Shown: positions 51,722 to 62,775, numbered from the stretch's first letter. The stretch is DNA of 64,000 nt from Rugamonas aquatica (GCF_009380215.1 NZ_WHUG01000013.1:1-64000), one strand, 5' to 3'. Notes: generated by a model from the letters alone, not told the origin. Made by a program: numbers and translations.

Positions 51722-52093
51722 TTAGAGTTTGCCCAGCAGACGGCGGTCGCGCTTGGTCGGCCGCCCTTTGAAATCCGCGCTCGGTTCGCGGAACATCTTG
51801 CGTTGTTCGGCCACGGTGGCGCGGCGCTCGACGCTGGCGTCGGTCTCTTCGTAGAGGTTGCGGGCGATGGGCGCGGCGGCCCGCACGTCGGACAAATTCA
51901 TCACATCGACCTCCCAGCGGTCGGAGCCATTGTCGATGTCCAGCGTGTCGCCGATGCGCACGGCGCGCGCCGGTTTGACCTTGTCGCCGCCCAGCTTGAC
52001 CTTGCCGTTATCGACCGCCTCGGTGGCCAGCGAGCGGGTCTTGAAGAAGCGCGCGGCCCACAGCCATTTATCCAGTCTGACACTTTCGCTCAA
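51722..52093 (-). CDS. hslR: Hsp15-type S4-domain RNA-binding protein
   Basis: A 123-residue protein with an S4 RNA-binding domain at the N-terminus (VRLDKWLWAARFFKTRSLAT, EAVDNGKVKLGGDKVKPARA) and a basic tail ending GRPTKRDRRLLGKL, the normal layout and size of Hsp15. The family binds stalled 50S subunits carrying nascent chains after heat stress. Its ATG at 52093 overlaps the stop of the phospholipase gene by four bases. Confidence 0.9.
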   Translation of the reverse strand: MSESVRLDKWLWAARFFKTRSLATEAVDNGKVKLGGDKVKPARAVRIGDTLDIDNGSDRWEVDVMNLSDVRAAAPIARNLYEETDASVERRATVAEQRKMFREPSADFKGRPTKRDRRLLGKL

Positions 52094-53253
52094 GCGTATT
52101 TCCCCACTGCGAAAACCCGCATCGCCATCTTGTACGCGAAGAACGCGATCTCGTAGCCGATGCGGCGGAAGCGGCCGACGTGCTCGAAATCAGCGTAGTC
52201 GACCACCACGCCGTCGGCGATGGCGGCCTCGATATGCTGGCGCAGGCTGAGCGCGAAGGCCGCATCCTTGATCACCACATTCGCTTCCTGGTTCAAAAAC
52301 AGGCTCAAGCCGTCCACATTGCTGGAGCCCACGGTCGCCCAGTCGTCGTCGATCACCGCCACCTTGGCGTGCAACTGGGTCTTGTGATATTCCACCACTT
52401 TGACGCCGGCCGCAAGCAGCTTCGGGTAGAAGGAATGCGCGACCGCGTCCTGCAGCCAGATTTCGCCGACGCCGATCAGCAGCGTCACCTCGACGCCGCG
52501 CTCGGCGGCGGCGGCCAGCGCGTGGCGGAACCTGGCGCCCGGCGCGAAATACGGATTGGCCAGCAGCACGCTCTTGCGGGCGCGGCCCAGCGCATGCATG
52601 TAGGCGCGCTGTATCGTTCTGCGGTTGCGAAAGTTGTCGCGCACCACGAAGCCGGCCTGCACCATGTTTTCGCGGGCGATCTTGTTCACCTTGCGCATGT
52701 CGCGGAACAGGCCGATGCGTTTGATCAGACCCAGCTTGCCCAGCCGGCGCCACTGGGTCTGCGCTTCCAGCTGAATCGCCGCCACCAGCGGGCCGCGCAC
52801 CTGCACCGCGAAATCCCAGCGCGGCGCCGACAGCTGGCGGCTGTGGTCGTAGTCGCAGAACATGTCGTCGTTGATGTTGATGCCGCCGACAAAGGCGATC
52901 TCGCGGTCGGTCACGCAGATCTTGCGGTGGGTGCGCGTGACGCCGCGCTTGAACCACGGATTGAACATGCGGTGCTCGACGCCGGCGGCCGCCAGGTCCG
53001 CATGCATGGCGTTGATCTGCCGGCGGCCTGTGCCCCACCAGTCGGTAATCATCCGCACCTGCACGCCGCGCTGCGCCGCGCCCTTCAGCGCCGCCAGCAC
53101 CCGCTGGCCGGTGTCGTCGGCGGCAAAGATATAGGTTTCGAAATACACCTCGTACTGCGCCGCGTCGATGGCGGCTATCAGCGCCGGAAAGAAGTCGGTG
53201 CCGGTATGCAGCAGCCTGACTTCGTTATCGGCGAGGAAGTTCACAGTACGCAT
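52090..53253 (-). CDS. clsB: Cardiolipin synthase B-type phospholipase D protein
   Basis: A 387-residue protein with two HKD motifs, HRKICVTDREIAFVGGININ and HAKVAVIDDDWATVGSSNVD, each followed by the usual Gly/Ser/Asn. The opening NEVRLLHTGTDFFPALIAAI, DAAQYEVYFETYIFAADDTG matches ClsB (YbhO). It makes cardiolipin from phosphatidylglycerol at the inner membrane; the DNase-like proteins of the superfamily are less similar. It follows the EEP-family gene by seven bases, as often seen for ybhO and ybhP. Confidence 0.9.
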   Translation of the reverse strand: MRTVNFLADNEVRLLHTGTDFFPALIAAIDAAQYEVYFETYIFAADDTGQRVLAALKGAAQRGVQVRMITDWWGTGRRQINAMHADLAAAGVEHRMFNPWFKRGVTRTHRKICVTDREIAFVGGININDDMFCDYDHSRQLSAPRWDFAVQVRGPLVAAIQLEAQTQWRRLGKLGLIKRIGLFRDMRKVNKIARENMVQAGFVVRDNFRNRRTIQRAYMHALGRARKSVLLANPYFAPGARFRHALAAAAERGVEVTLLIGVGEIWLQDAVAHSFYPKLLAAGVKVVEYHKTQLHAKVAVIDDDWATVGSSNVDGLSLFLNQEANVVIKDAAFALSLRQHIEAAIADGVVVDYADFEHVGRFRRIGYEIAFFAYKMAMRVFAVGKYA

Positions 53254-53260
53254 GGGTCGC

Positions 53261-54076
53261 TCAGGCCAGTTCCAGATTGGCGACGATGGGCGCGTGGTCG
53301 GACAGCTTGGCCCACAGGCTGCCGTGCATCACCTCCGCCGCGTCGACCTTGAAGCCGCGCACGTAGATGCGGTCCAGCCGGAAAAACGGCAGCGCGGCCG
53401 GAAAGGTGCGGGCCGGGTTGACGCTGGACTTGCGGCGCAAGGTGCGCACGATCTCGTCCAGCGCCGAGGTCGAGCCGATCTGGTCGAAGGCCTCGACCAC
53501 GCCGAGCGCGTTGCGCAGCTCGCCGCTGAGAGTGTTGCGCCAGTCGTTGAAATCGCCGGCGATGATGACCGGCTCGCCGTTCGGCGCGGACTGGCGCACG
53601 GCCGCGATCAGCGCCTGGGTCTGGCGCCGGCGCCCCGCTTCGAACAGGCCCAGGTGCACCACATAGCAGTGCACGGTGCCGCGCGGCGTCTCCAGCACGC
53701 AGTGCAGGATGCCGCGCTGTTCGTAGGCATGGTCGGAAACGTCGTGGTTGGCCTGGTTGGCGATCGGGAAGGCGCTCAGCAGCGCGTTGCCGTGGTGGCC
53801 GTGGTCGTAGATCGCGTTCATGCCATAGGCGGCGTGGGCGTGGCGCGACTCGCCGGCAAAGTACTCGTGCTGCGCGGCGGCCGGCCAATGCTTGTGGCCC
53901 AGATGCTCGGCGCCGTACTTGGCGGCGTTCAAGTCATGCTTGCCCTGGACCTCTTGCAAAAAAACCACATCGGCGTCGAACAGGCCGATCGCCTGCTTCA
54001 GCGCCAGCACCCGCGGCTCGCTGCGGATGGCGGACACGCCCTTGTGGATGTTGTAGGTCGCGACTCGGATTTTCAT
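53261..54076 (-). CDS. Endonuclease/exonuclease/phosphatase-family protein (YbhP-like)
   Basis: A 271-residue EEP-fold protein with the family sequence: RVATYNIHKGVSAIR at the start, VVFLQEVQGKHDLN (metal Glu), GEPVIIAGDFNDWRNTL (catalytic Asp-x-Asn) and a C-terminal SDHAPIVANLEL (Asp-His pair). All metal and catalytic residues are present. The substrate is not known; the coupled ClsB gene suggests a phospholipid-related phosphodiesterase. No signal peptide. Confidence 0.9.
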   Translation of the reverse strand: MKIRVATYNIHKGVSAIRSEPRVLALKQAIGLFDADVVFLQEVQGKHDLNAAKYGAEHLGHKHWPAAAQHEYFAGESRHAHAAYGMNAIYDHGHHGNALLSAFPIANQANHDVSDHAYEQRGILHCVLETPRGTVHCYVVHLGLFEAGRRRQTQALIAAVRQSAPNGEPVIIAGDFNDWRNTLSGELRNALGVVEAFDQIGSTSALDEIVRTLRRKSSVNPARTFPAALPFFRLDRIYVRGFKVDAAEVMHGSLWAKLSDHAPIVANLELA

Positions 54077-54134
54077 GCAGCTATTCTAACCCTGAGTCCG
54101 CGGTTGCGGCGTACGCCGCCGCACACAGCGCCGG

Positions 54135-56099
54135 TCAGAGCACGGCCACCACGTGGTGGTCGGCGTTGACACCGACCAGCACCACATCCTGCGCGCCGGC
54201 GCCGGCCTGGACGCCGCCTGACATCGAGGCCACCGTCTGGATCACCGTGGATTCGTAGCCGATGATGCTGGTGCTCTGGTTGACGCCGTCGAGCAGCGTG
54301 CGCGCGGTGGCGGCGGCCGCGTTACCGGCATAGCTTGCCTGCTCGGTCGGGGTGTCCAGCAGCGCCGTGAAGTTGGAGGCGATCACCAGGCGGTTGTTGA
54401 CCAGCGCGCCGTCCAGCAAGCCCTGCGGCGTGGTATTGCCTTCCGCGCCGGCCATGATGTTGAGCGCCGCCACGCCGTGCGACAGGCCGGCGTCGAGCGC
54501 GTTGGTCCAGTAGGTCCAGCCTTCCCCGTCCGGCGTGCGGCCCAGCAGGTGGGCATAGATGGCGGCGACGAAATCGTGGTTGGTGCCGTGGTACAGCGCG
54601 GCCGATTCGGTGCTGTTGCCGAAGCTGTCCACCAGCGCCTTGATGGTGGCGTTGGTGGCGTAGGCGCTGACGAAGGCCAGCGTGGCGGTGGGCGCCTGGG
54701 CGGTCTTGAGCTGGTTGACCATCGCGCCCAGGCCGGCGGCGTCGGCCGGACGGCCGAAATAGGCCACGTAAAACTTCTGCGCCAGCGCGACATACTGGGC
54801 CTGGACCGGATCGTTGTCCACGCTGGCCAGGTTGAGCGACATGGTGCCGTCGGCAAAGGCCAGGCGTTCGATGTTGCTCAGGCTGTCGCTCTGGCCGGCG
54901 TCGGTGCGCGACGCCACCGTGTAGCCGCTGCCGCCGGCCGTCACCGTGTAGTTGCTGAAGTTGCCCGTGTAGACGGCGGTGTCGATGCCGGTGCCGCCGT
55001 CGATGGTGTTGTGGCCGCCGTTGCCCTGCAGGCGGTTGGCGCTGCTGTTGCCGATCAGCGTATCGTCGCCGCTGCCGCCGGTGGCGTTTTCTATCACCGT
55101 ACCGTAGGCGATGGCCAGGTTGTTGGTGCCGTTGTAGGTGCCGATCGGCGGCGGCGTCTGCCAATTGATGCCGGCGCCGGTGTCGGATGGAATACGGATC
55201 GACGAGTAATGGCCCTGCTGCAGATCGATCACCGAACCGTTGCTGAAGTTGGAGACCGAAATGGTGTCGTTGCCGCCCGCATCCCAGATGGTGCTCAGGA
55301 ACGGCGTGGACGGGTCGAAGGTGTAGACATCGTTGCCGGTGTGGTAGGTGGTGTTGGCGCCATACAGGTATTGCATCGCCGCGATATCGTCCAGCATCGG
55401 CGAGTTCGGCACCACGTTGTAGGATTTCCACGAGGCCGAGTTGGCGGTCTCGGTGACGTCGACGAACTTGCTGTTGGGCGCGTCGGTGTAGGCCATCAGC
55501 GAATACTGGCGGTTGGCGCGCGCCAGGTCGACCGGCGTATCTTCAAACGGGTGCTTCAAGCCCAGCGCGTGGCCCAGCTCGTGGACCAGGGACATGTAGT
55601 TGTACGAACCCACCGACCAGTCGCTGTTGCTGAGCGCGCCGTCCGCGTCGGTGCTGACCCAGACGTCGCCGCCGGACGGATAGGTGCTGTTCGGATAGTT
55701 GGCCCAGCCCCAGGCGCCGCCGCCGCCGCTGGCGTCCTGCGTGGCCGAGGTCCACGCAAAGCGGATGTCGCCGACCAGCAGGGTGCTGTCGGTGGTCTGC
55801 AGCGGCTTGATGTTGGCGACGTTGGCCCAGGCTTGCAGCGCGGTCTGCGCCGCGGCCTGCTGGGTCGCATCGAAGCCGTAGTGCTGGCTGGCGTGCGGCT
55901 CGTCCAGGTCGGAATAGCTGCCGCCGCCGGGGCCGCTGAACACCGCCGAGCTGTTGGTGGTGAACGGGAAGCTGTAGGTGACGGTGACGCCGCTGCCGAC
56001 CGCCCCACCCCATTTGACGCCGCCCAGCAGGGCGTCAATGATCAGGTTGCCGGAATCTTTGACCGAGGTGGTAGGGCTGGACGAGGTCGGGGTGCTCAT
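54135..56099 (-). CDS. Serralysin-like M10 metallopeptidase with RTX repeats and DUF4214 tail
   Basis: A 654-residue secreted protease. The zinc motif HELGHALGLKHP (about residues 174-185) is complete, and the Met-turn is SLMAYTD. RTX-type nonapeptide repeats follow (GGSGDDTLIG, NRLQGNGGHNTIDG, GTGIDTAVYTGNFSNYTV). The C-terminal 220 residues contain a DUF4214 segment (YVAYFGRPADAAGLGAMVNQ, HLLGRTPDGEGWTYWTNALD). No Sec signal peptide is present, as expected for export by a type I secretion system, which is not in the window. AGGAG precedes the ATG at 56099. Confidence 0.9.
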   Translation of the reverse strand: MSTPTSSSPTTSVKDSGNLIIDALLGGVKWGGAVGSGVTVTYSFPFTTNSSAVFSGPGGGSYSDLDEPHASQHYGFDATQQAAAQTALQAWANVANIKPLQTTDSTLLVGDIRFAWTSATQDASGGGGAWGWANYPNSTYPSGGDVWVSTDADGALSNSDWSVGSYNYMSLVHELGHALGLKHPFEDTPVDLARANRQYSLMAYTDAPNSKFVDVTETANSASWKSYNVVPNSPMLDDIAAMQYLYGANTTYHTGNDVYTFDPSTPFLSTIWDAGGNDTISVSNFSNGSVIDLQQGHYSSIRIPSDTGAGINWQTPPPIGTYNGTNNLAIAYGTVIENATGGSGDDTLIGNSSANRLQGNGGHNTIDGGTGIDTAVYTGNFSNYTVTAGGSGYTVASRTDAGQSDSLSNIERLAFADGTMSLNLASVDNDPVQAQYVALAQKFYVAYFGRPADAAGLGAMVNQLKTAQAPTATLAFVSAYATNATIKALVDSFGNSTESAALYHGTNHDFVAAIYAHLLGRTPDGEGWTYWTNALDAGLSHGVAALNIMAGAEGNTTPQGLLDGALVNNRLVIASNFTALLDTPTEQASYAGNAAAATARTLLDGVNQSTSIIGYESTVIQTVASMSGGVQAGAGAQDVVLVGVNADHHVVAVL

Positions 56100-56190
56100 A
56101 GTGGTTCTCCTGGGAAGCCACCAAGCGCGGCCTGTCTTCCAATTTTATGCAAAAAAACCGGAAAGCACAGGAAACACGCGGCCTGGAGGA

Positions 56191-56649
56191 TCATGATTTT
56201 GGGCAATGTTTCCGTAATTGTAATACAGCCTCGGCGTTGGACGAAGAGAAACAACGGTCGGCCGCCTCCAGGTAAGGCAGCCAGACGTGGTTCAGGTGTT
56301 CGCGCGGCGCCAGCTTGATGGCGATGTCGCGCGGGACTTCGACGCTGAAGACGTGCTCGGTGTTTTCCGTCACGCCCGGCGCATAGCGGTGGCGCCAGAC
56401 CGGATAGATGGTGTAGACATTGGACAGCCGCCAGTCGCGCAGCACGATATGCTCGCCGTCGGCGACGATGCCGGTTTCCTCGAACAGCTCACGGCGTGCG
56501 GTGTCCATCAGCGGCTCGTCGGGCGCGTCCAGCGAGCCGGTCACGGACTGCCAATAGCCGGGCCGGTCGGCGCGCTCGATCAGCAGCACTTGCAGGTCGG
56601 CCGTGTGGATCACCACCAGCACCGACTCAGGGATCTTGTAAGGCTTCAT
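56191..56649 (-). CDS. nudB: Dihydroneopterin triphosphate diphosphatase (NUDIX)
   Basis: A 152-residue NUDIX hydrolase. The box is seen as GSLDAPDEPLMDTARRELFE followed by ETGI, with the REL/EE metal residues. The rest (YKIPESVLVVIHTADLQVLL, YWQSVTGSL, LNHVWLPYLEAADRCFSSSN) matches NudB. It removes pyrophosphate from dihydroneopterin triphosphate in folate biosynthesis. Placed directly after aspS, a conserved neighbourhood in beta- and gammaproteobacteria, but a terminator hairpin separates the two. Confidence 0.93.
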   Translation of the reverse strand: MKPYKIPESVLVVIHTADLQVLLIERADRPGYWQSVTGSLDAPDEPLMDTARRELFEETGIVADGEHIVLRDWRLSNVYTIYPVWRHRYAPGVTENTEHVFSVEVPRDIAIKLAPREHLNHVWLPYLEAADRCFSSSNAEAVLQLRKHCPKS

Positions 56650-56656
56650 GTCGGAT

Positions 56657-56684
56657 AAAAGAAAAGGCGCCGAAGCGCCCTTTC
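56657..56684 (-). terminator. Rho-independent terminator after aspS
   Basis: On the minus strand the sequence reads GGCGC-TTCG-GCGCC (56679-56666), a UUCG-capped 5-bp stem, followed at once by TTTTCTTTT. It is a strong intrinsic terminator by pattern, and lies just 8 bp upstream of the nudB start codon. Confidence 0.8.
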
Positions 56685-56694
56685 CATTGCGTTA

Positions 56695-58503
<1,809 letters not shown>

Positions 58504-58557
58504 GTTTATTTCTCGGTTCAGGTTAAGTTACTCAGTTAATCTATTTTTTAATCTATT

Positions 58558-59178
58558 TTATTTGCTGGCGATCTCGATGGCCTTGGGCGCGTCTTCCGGC
58601 GCCACCACACCCATCGAGACGATGTACTTCAGCGCCGCATCGACGGACATGTCGAGCTCGACCACGTCCTTGCGCGCCATCATCAGGAAAAAGCCCGACG
58701 TCGGATTCGGCGTGGTCGGGATGTAGACGCTGACGTAGTCGCCCACCAGATGATTCTTGACATCGCCGCCGGGGGTGCCGGTCAGGAAGGCGATGGTGTA
58801 CGAGTTCTGGTGCGGGTAGGGAATCAGCACCGCCTTGCGGAAGGCATTGCCCGACGACGAGAACAGCGTATCCGACACCTGCTTGACGCTGGAATACAGC
58901 GAGCTGACGACCGGAATGCGGGTCAGCAGTTTTTCCCACAGCTTGACCACGTAGTTGCCGACCAGGTTGTTGGTCAGCAGGCCGGTCAGGAACACGATCA
59001 GGATCGTCAGCACCGTGCCCAGGCCGGGAATGTCGAAGCCGATCAGGGTACGCGGCTGCCAGCGTTCCGGCACGAACAGCAGGGACTGGTCCATGGTGCT
59101 GATGACTAGGTTCAGCACCCAGGCGGTAATCGCCAGGGGAACCAGGATCAGCAAGCCGGTAATGAAATATTTACGCAT
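58558..59178 (-). CDS. DUF502 membrane protein
   Basis: A 206-residue protein with two membrane helices (FITGLLILVPLAITAWVLNL, and FDIPGLGTVLTILIVFLTGL) followed by LLTRIPVVSSLYSSVKQVSD and AFRKAVLIPYPHQNSYTIAF. These are the hallmarks of DUF502, a widespread inner-membrane family of unknown function. It lies between fmdB and aspS (gap 54 bp to aspS), its usual betaproteobacterial place. GAAGAG precedes the ATG at 59178. Confidence 0.9.
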   Translation of the reverse strand: MRKYFITGLLILVPLAITAWVLNLVISTMDQSLLFVPERWQPRTLIGFDIPGLGTVLTILIVFLTGLLTNNLVGNYVVKLWEKLLTRIPVVSSLYSSVKQVSDTLFSSSGNAFRKAVLIPYPHQNSYTIAFLTGTPGGDVKNHLVGDYVSVYIPTTPNPTSGFFLMMARKDVVELDMSVDAALKYIVSMGVVAPEDAPKAIEIASK

Positions 59179-59225
59179 CGATTACTCTTCGAGTGGGTGG
59201 TGCTGCGGGGTGCTTCGGTCCGAAT

Positions 59226-59519
59226 TCAGTCCGACTTCGTGCCGCTGCCGGCGGCAGGGGCAGCTGCCGGCGCCGGCGTATCCGCCGAAGCGGCGGGCGC
59301 GGCCGGTCCGGTCGCGGTGCCAGTCGCCGGCGGCGTACCGCCACGGAAATCGGTCACATACCAGCCCGAACCTTTCAACTGGAAACCAGCGGCGGTCAGT
59401 TGTTTCTTAAACGTCTCTTTGCCGCACGACAGGCAAACAGTCAGCTGCGGGTCGGAAATCTTCTGCAAGACGTCCTTGGCAAAACCACATGCCTCGCAGC
59501 GGTAGGCGTAGATCGGCAT
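59226..59519 (-). CDS. FmdB-family zinc ribbon protein
   Basis: A 97-residue protein. The N-terminal 40 residues are a zinc ribbon with two CxxC pairs (YRCEACGF and CLSCGKE), then KKQLTAAGFQLKGSGWYVTD, conserved in the FmdB/CxxC-CxxC-SSSS family. The last 40 residues are a low-complexity Ala/Pro tail. The role is unknown; it may be a regulator. It is first in the fmdB-DUF502-aspS group, with GGAG before the start. Confidence 0.88.
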   Translation of the reverse strand: MPIYAYRCEACGFAKDVLQKISDPQLTVCLSCGKETFKKQLTAAGFQLKGSGWYVTDFRGGTPPATGTATGPAAPAASADTPAPAAAPAAGSGTKSD

Positions 59520-59770
59520 CTATTACTCCGCAAAAATCATCAAAACCCTGAATTATAAAGCTTTTTACCGGGCGCTTGCCTGTTTCCTGTGGCCAAGAGC
59601 AGACGGAGGGCCGCGATTAATCGATTTCATCCGCAAAATCTATTCGTCAATTGTCGCAGGACATGATTAAATATGGCCTGAAACACGCCGATTTCCCAAT
59701 CCCTGAATCGCCGTCTTAACGTTGCCCCGGACTACGCACCATCGCCACCGAACTATGATTGGGAAACATA

Positions 59771-59983
59771 ATGAAAAAACACTTTTATGCCGGCATCCTG
59801 GCCTTCACCCTGGCCTCCCCCGCTTTCGCCGCATCCACCTTCCTTCAGCCGTCCACACCGGACCAGCCGCTGCGTAGCCGCGCCGTGCTGTCCTGCATGG
59901 CGCTGCTGGTGGGCCTGCATGCCTACAACCGTCGCTTCAAAAAACAAAGGCGGCATGGCTTGCAGATGATCGCACCGGACTGA
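59771..59983 (+). CDS. Small exported or membrane protein
   Basis: A 70-residue protein with a signal-peptide-like N-terminus (MKKHFYAGILAFTLASPAFA, cleavage near 20), a short loop, then a hydrophobic segment with one Cys (SCMALLVGLHAYNRR) and a basic end. GGGAAAC is upstream of the ATG at 59771. It may be an inner-membrane or periplasmic peptide. No family is recognised. It converges on the methyltransferase gene with a 13-bp gap. Confidence 0.5.
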   Translation: MKKHFYAGILAFTLASPAFAASTFLQPSTPDQPLRSRAVLSCMALLVGLHAYNRRFKKQRRHGLQMIAPD

Positions 59984-59996
59984 GTCCTCCGGCGCC

Positions 59997-60593
59997 TCAT
60001 CCCCGGCGGCGCCACACCATCCACCGCTCCTTGCCCTCGAACACGGGAATCGAATCGCCGACGGCGTCGTCGGCGATGCACTCGAAGTCCGCGTCCAGCA
60101 AAGCCTGCAACTCGCTGCGGGCGATGCCGAACGGCGGCCCCTTGGCCGCCTCATCGAAGAAAAAATAACCGGCCAACAACGCCCCCGGCGCCAGCAATGC
60201 CGCCCAGCGCGCCGCCACCTGCGGCCGCATCGCGCGCGGCAAGGCGCACAGGAAAGCCCGTTCGTAGATCAGTTGCAGCGGCTGCGCCGGCTGCCAGCTG
60301 AAGAAATCCGCCTCCACCACGCGCGCCGCGTGCGCGCCGACCGCCGCCTTGCCCGCCGCCACCGCGGCCGGCGAAAAATCGATGGCCACCGCATCCCAGC
60401 CCGCGTCGGCCAGCAAGGCCAGCTCGTAGGCCGAGCCGCAACCCGGGATCAGCGTCGCCAGCGGCGCGCTGGCGGCGGCGAACTCGCGCAAGGCCTGCGG
60501 CACGCCGCCCCGGTCCCAGGGTGTGAAGTTGCGCTCGAAGCGCTCATCCCAGAACGCCGGCGACATCGGATCGCGCTGTGCGAAATCGACCAT
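59997..60593 (-). CDS. TPMT-like SAM-dependent methyltransferase
   Basis: A 198-residue methyltransferase of the thiopurine S-methyltransferase type: FWDERFERNFTPWDRGGVPQ, the SAM-binding LIPGCGSAYELALLADAGWD and AIDFSPAA, then FFSWQPAQPLQLIYERAFLC. The substrate is unknown; the group acts on small thiols or similar nucleophiles. Its start lies almost directly after the ubiB stop, in the same direction, so it is probably on the ubi transcript. Confidence 0.85.
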   Translation of the reverse strand: MVDFAQRDPMSPAFWDERFERNFTPWDRGGVPQALREFAAASAPLATLIPGCGSAYELALLADAGWDAVAIDFSPAAVAAGKAAVGAHAARVVEADFFSWQPAQPLQLIYERAFLCALPRAMRPQVAARWAALLAPGALLAGYFFFDEAAKGPPFGIARSELQALLDADFECIADDAVGDSIPVFEGKERWMVWRRRG

Positions 60594-60595
60594 GG

Positions 60596-62164
60596 TCAGA
60601 CCAGATGCTGCCAGCGCAAATACAGCTGGTACAGCGCCAGGCCGAGGCCGAAGGCGCCGGCAAAGTACACCACAAAGCCCAGCAGGCGGTTGGTGCGCTG
60701 CTGTTCGCCGATCAGCACCTTGATGAGCTCGGCGTTATCGGCCGGACGCTCGCCCTGCTGCTCCAGCGCGCGGTGCAGCAAGCGCGGCAGTTGCGGCAGG
60801 ATGTGGGTGTAGCGCGGCGCTTCCGCCTTCAGGCGCTGCCACATGCCCTGCCAGCCGACCTGCTCGGCCATCCAGTTTTCCAGATAAGGCTTGGCGGTCT
60901 TCCACAGGTCCAGGTCGGGATCGAGCTGGCGGCCCAGGCCTTCGATATTGAGCAGCGTCTTTTGCAGCAGCACCAGCTGCGGCTGCACTTCGACGTTGAA
61001 GCGGCGCGAAGTCTGGAACAGGCGCAGCAGGATCTGGCCGAAGGAGATGTCCTTCAGCGGCCGGTCGAAGATCGGTTCGCAGCAGGCGCGCACGGCGGAC
61101 TCCAGCTCGTCGACGCGGGTTTCCTTGGGCGCCCAGCCGGACTCGATGTGCGCCTCGGCCACGCGCTTGTAATCGCGGCGGAAGAAGGCCAGGAAGTTCT
61201 GCGACAGGTAATCCTTGTCGAAATCGTTGAGCGTGCCGACGATGCCGAAATCGAGCGCGATATAGCGGCCGAAGGTGGCCGGATCGATGGACACCAGGAT
61301 GTTCCCCGGATGCATATCGGCGTGGAAGAAACCGTCGCGGAACACCTGCGTGAAGAAGATCTCGACGCCGTCGCTGGACAGTTTTTTCAAGTCCACGCCG
61401 GCCGCTTCCAGGCGGTCGATCTGCGACACCGGAATGCCGTGCATGCGCTCCATCACGATCACGCTGTTGGAGCAGTAATCCCAGTGCATCTCCGGCACTA
61501 GCAGCAGCTGGGAATCGGCGAAGTTGCGGCGCAGCTGGCTGGCGTTGGCGGCCTCGCGCATCAGGTCCAGCTCGTCGTGCAGATACTTGTCGAACTCGGC
61601 GACCACTTCCTTCGGCTTCAGGCGCTTGCTGTCGGCCCAGACGCGGCCTATCCATTCGGCGGCGATGTGCATCAGCGCGACATCCTCGTCGATGGATTTC
61701 TTCATGCCCGGACGCAGCACCTTGACCGCCACCTGCTTGCCATCCTTGAGCGTGGCGAAGTGCACCTGCGCGATCGAGGCCGACGCCACCGGCGTGCGCT
61801 CGAAGCTGGCGAACAGCTGGTCGGGATGCGCGCCCAGCGATTTGCGGATCTGCGCGATGGCCAGGTCGGAATCGAACGGCGGCACGCGGTCCTGCAGGCG
61901 CGACAGTTCCTCGACCAGGTCGGCCGGGATCAGGTCGCGCCGGGTCGACAGCACCTGGCCGAACTTGACGAAGATCGGGCCCAGCTCTTCCAGCGCCATG
62001 CGCAGGCGCACGCCGCGCGGCGCCGACAGGTCGCGCCAGAAAAACACCGTGTCGATCAGCTTGGTGATGCGCGGCTTTTTCAAGCCGGAGATGGCGATTT
62101 CATCGAGGCCGTACTGCACCGATACCCGCAGGATTTTCAGCAGGCGTAAAAATTTCAACATCAT
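60596..62164 (-). CDS. ubiB: Ubiquinone biosynthesis kinase-like protein UbiB
   Basis: A 522-residue ABC1/ADCK/UbiB-family ATPase. The KxGQ motif is in EELGPIFVKFGQVLSTRRDL, the Ala-rich loop in PVASASIAQVHFATLKDGKQ, the invariant Lys in VAVKVLRP, then HADMHPGNILVS and DFGIVGTLND (the metal-binding Asp). Two membrane helices end the protein. It supports aerobic ubiquinone synthesis, probably by extracting lipid intermediates. The ATG overlaps the ubiJ stop by four bases, the usual ubiJ-ubiB coupling. Confidence 0.95.
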   Translation of the reverse strand: MMLKFLRLLKILRVSVQYGLDEIAISGLKKPRITKLIDTVFFWRDLSAPRGVRLRMALEELGPIFVKFGQVLSTRRDLIPADLVEELSRLQDRVPPFDSDLAIAQIRKSLGAHPDQLFASFERTPVASASIAQVHFATLKDGKQVAVKVLRPGMKKSIDEDVALMHIAAEWIGRVWADSKRLKPKEVVAEFDKYLHDELDLMREAANASQLRRNFADSQLLLVPEMHWDYCSNSVIVMERMHGIPVSQIDRLEAAGVDLKKLSSDGVEIFFTQVFRDGFFHADMHPGNILVSIDPATFGRYIALDFGIVGTLNDFDKDYLSQNFLAFFRRDYKRVAEAHIESGWAPKETRVDELESAVRACCEPIFDRPLKDISFGQILLRLFQTSRRFNVEVQPQLVLLQKTLLNIEGLGRQLDPDLDLWKTAKPYLENWMAEQVGWQGMWQRLKAEAPRYTHILPQLPRLLHRALEQQGERPADNAELIKVLIGEQQRTNRLLGFVVYFAGAFGLGLALYQLYLRWQHLV

Positions 62165-62775
62165 TTGGGATCCAGTTTCTGTGCCAGTTTTTGTTCCAGC
62201 CGGGTCAGGCGCTTGGCCGCACGCTCGACATCGTCGCGCAGGCGCACCACGTCGGCCGAGAAGGCTTCCACCACTTGCGGGCGGATCAGCACCGGCTTTT
62301 CATCGAGCAGGAATTCGGCGACGTTTTCGGCCAGCTTCTGATGGCCCGTCTTGATCGTCTCGAACGCGGCGCGGGCGCCGGACACCATGCGCACGGCGGC
62401 GATCGGGCCGACCACTTTTTCCAGGTCGTGCTCGGCTTCCCAGCGCAGCGACTTGCTGAGGTTGGAGATGGCGTTGGCGAACTCGGCGTCGCCCTCGATC
62501 TGCACGTAGGAGAACGCGCGCTCGCGGTTTTGCGCGATCAGCGGCAGGTCGGACAGCTTGACGCGGATGGTCACGCGGGCCGGCTCTTCGGCGGGCGCGG
62601 CTTCCAGCATGCCGTCGGCCGTCACGCGCAGGCGCAGCACCAGCGCGCCGGTGTCGATGGCGGCGATCTTGCCGGCGTGGCGCTGCAGTTCCGCGCGCGC
62701 CCAGGGCTCCTGCGCCAGCAGGTGGTTGATGGCGGCGCTGGCCGGCGCCGCAGCGGAGAAATTCGGTGGTGTCAT
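62161..62775 (-). CDS. ubiJ: Ubiquinone biosynthesis accessory factor UbiJ (SCP2 domain)
   Basis: A 204-residue protein with an SCP2-like lipid-binding domain (INHLLAQEPWARAELQRHAG, LVLRLRVTADGMLEAAPAEE, VRVKLSDLPLIAQNRERAFS-type strands) and a coiled-coil C-terminus (VVRLRDDVERAAKRLTRLEQ). UbiJ binds the isoprenoid intermediates and organises the soluble Ubi complex with UbiK. The gene lies between the Tim44-like gene and ubiB, and the ATGA overlap with ubiB confirms the pairing. Confidence 0.9.
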   Translation of the reverse strand: MTPPNFSAAAPASAAINHLLAQEPWARAELQRHAGKIAAIDTGALVLRLRVTADGMLEAAPAEEPARVTIRVKLSDLPLIAQNRERAFSYVQIEGDAEFANAISNLSKSLRWEAEHDLEKVVGPIAAVRMVSGARAAFETIKTGHQKLAENVAEFLLDEKPVLIRPQVVEAFSADVVRLRDDVERAAKRLTRLEQKLAQKLDPK

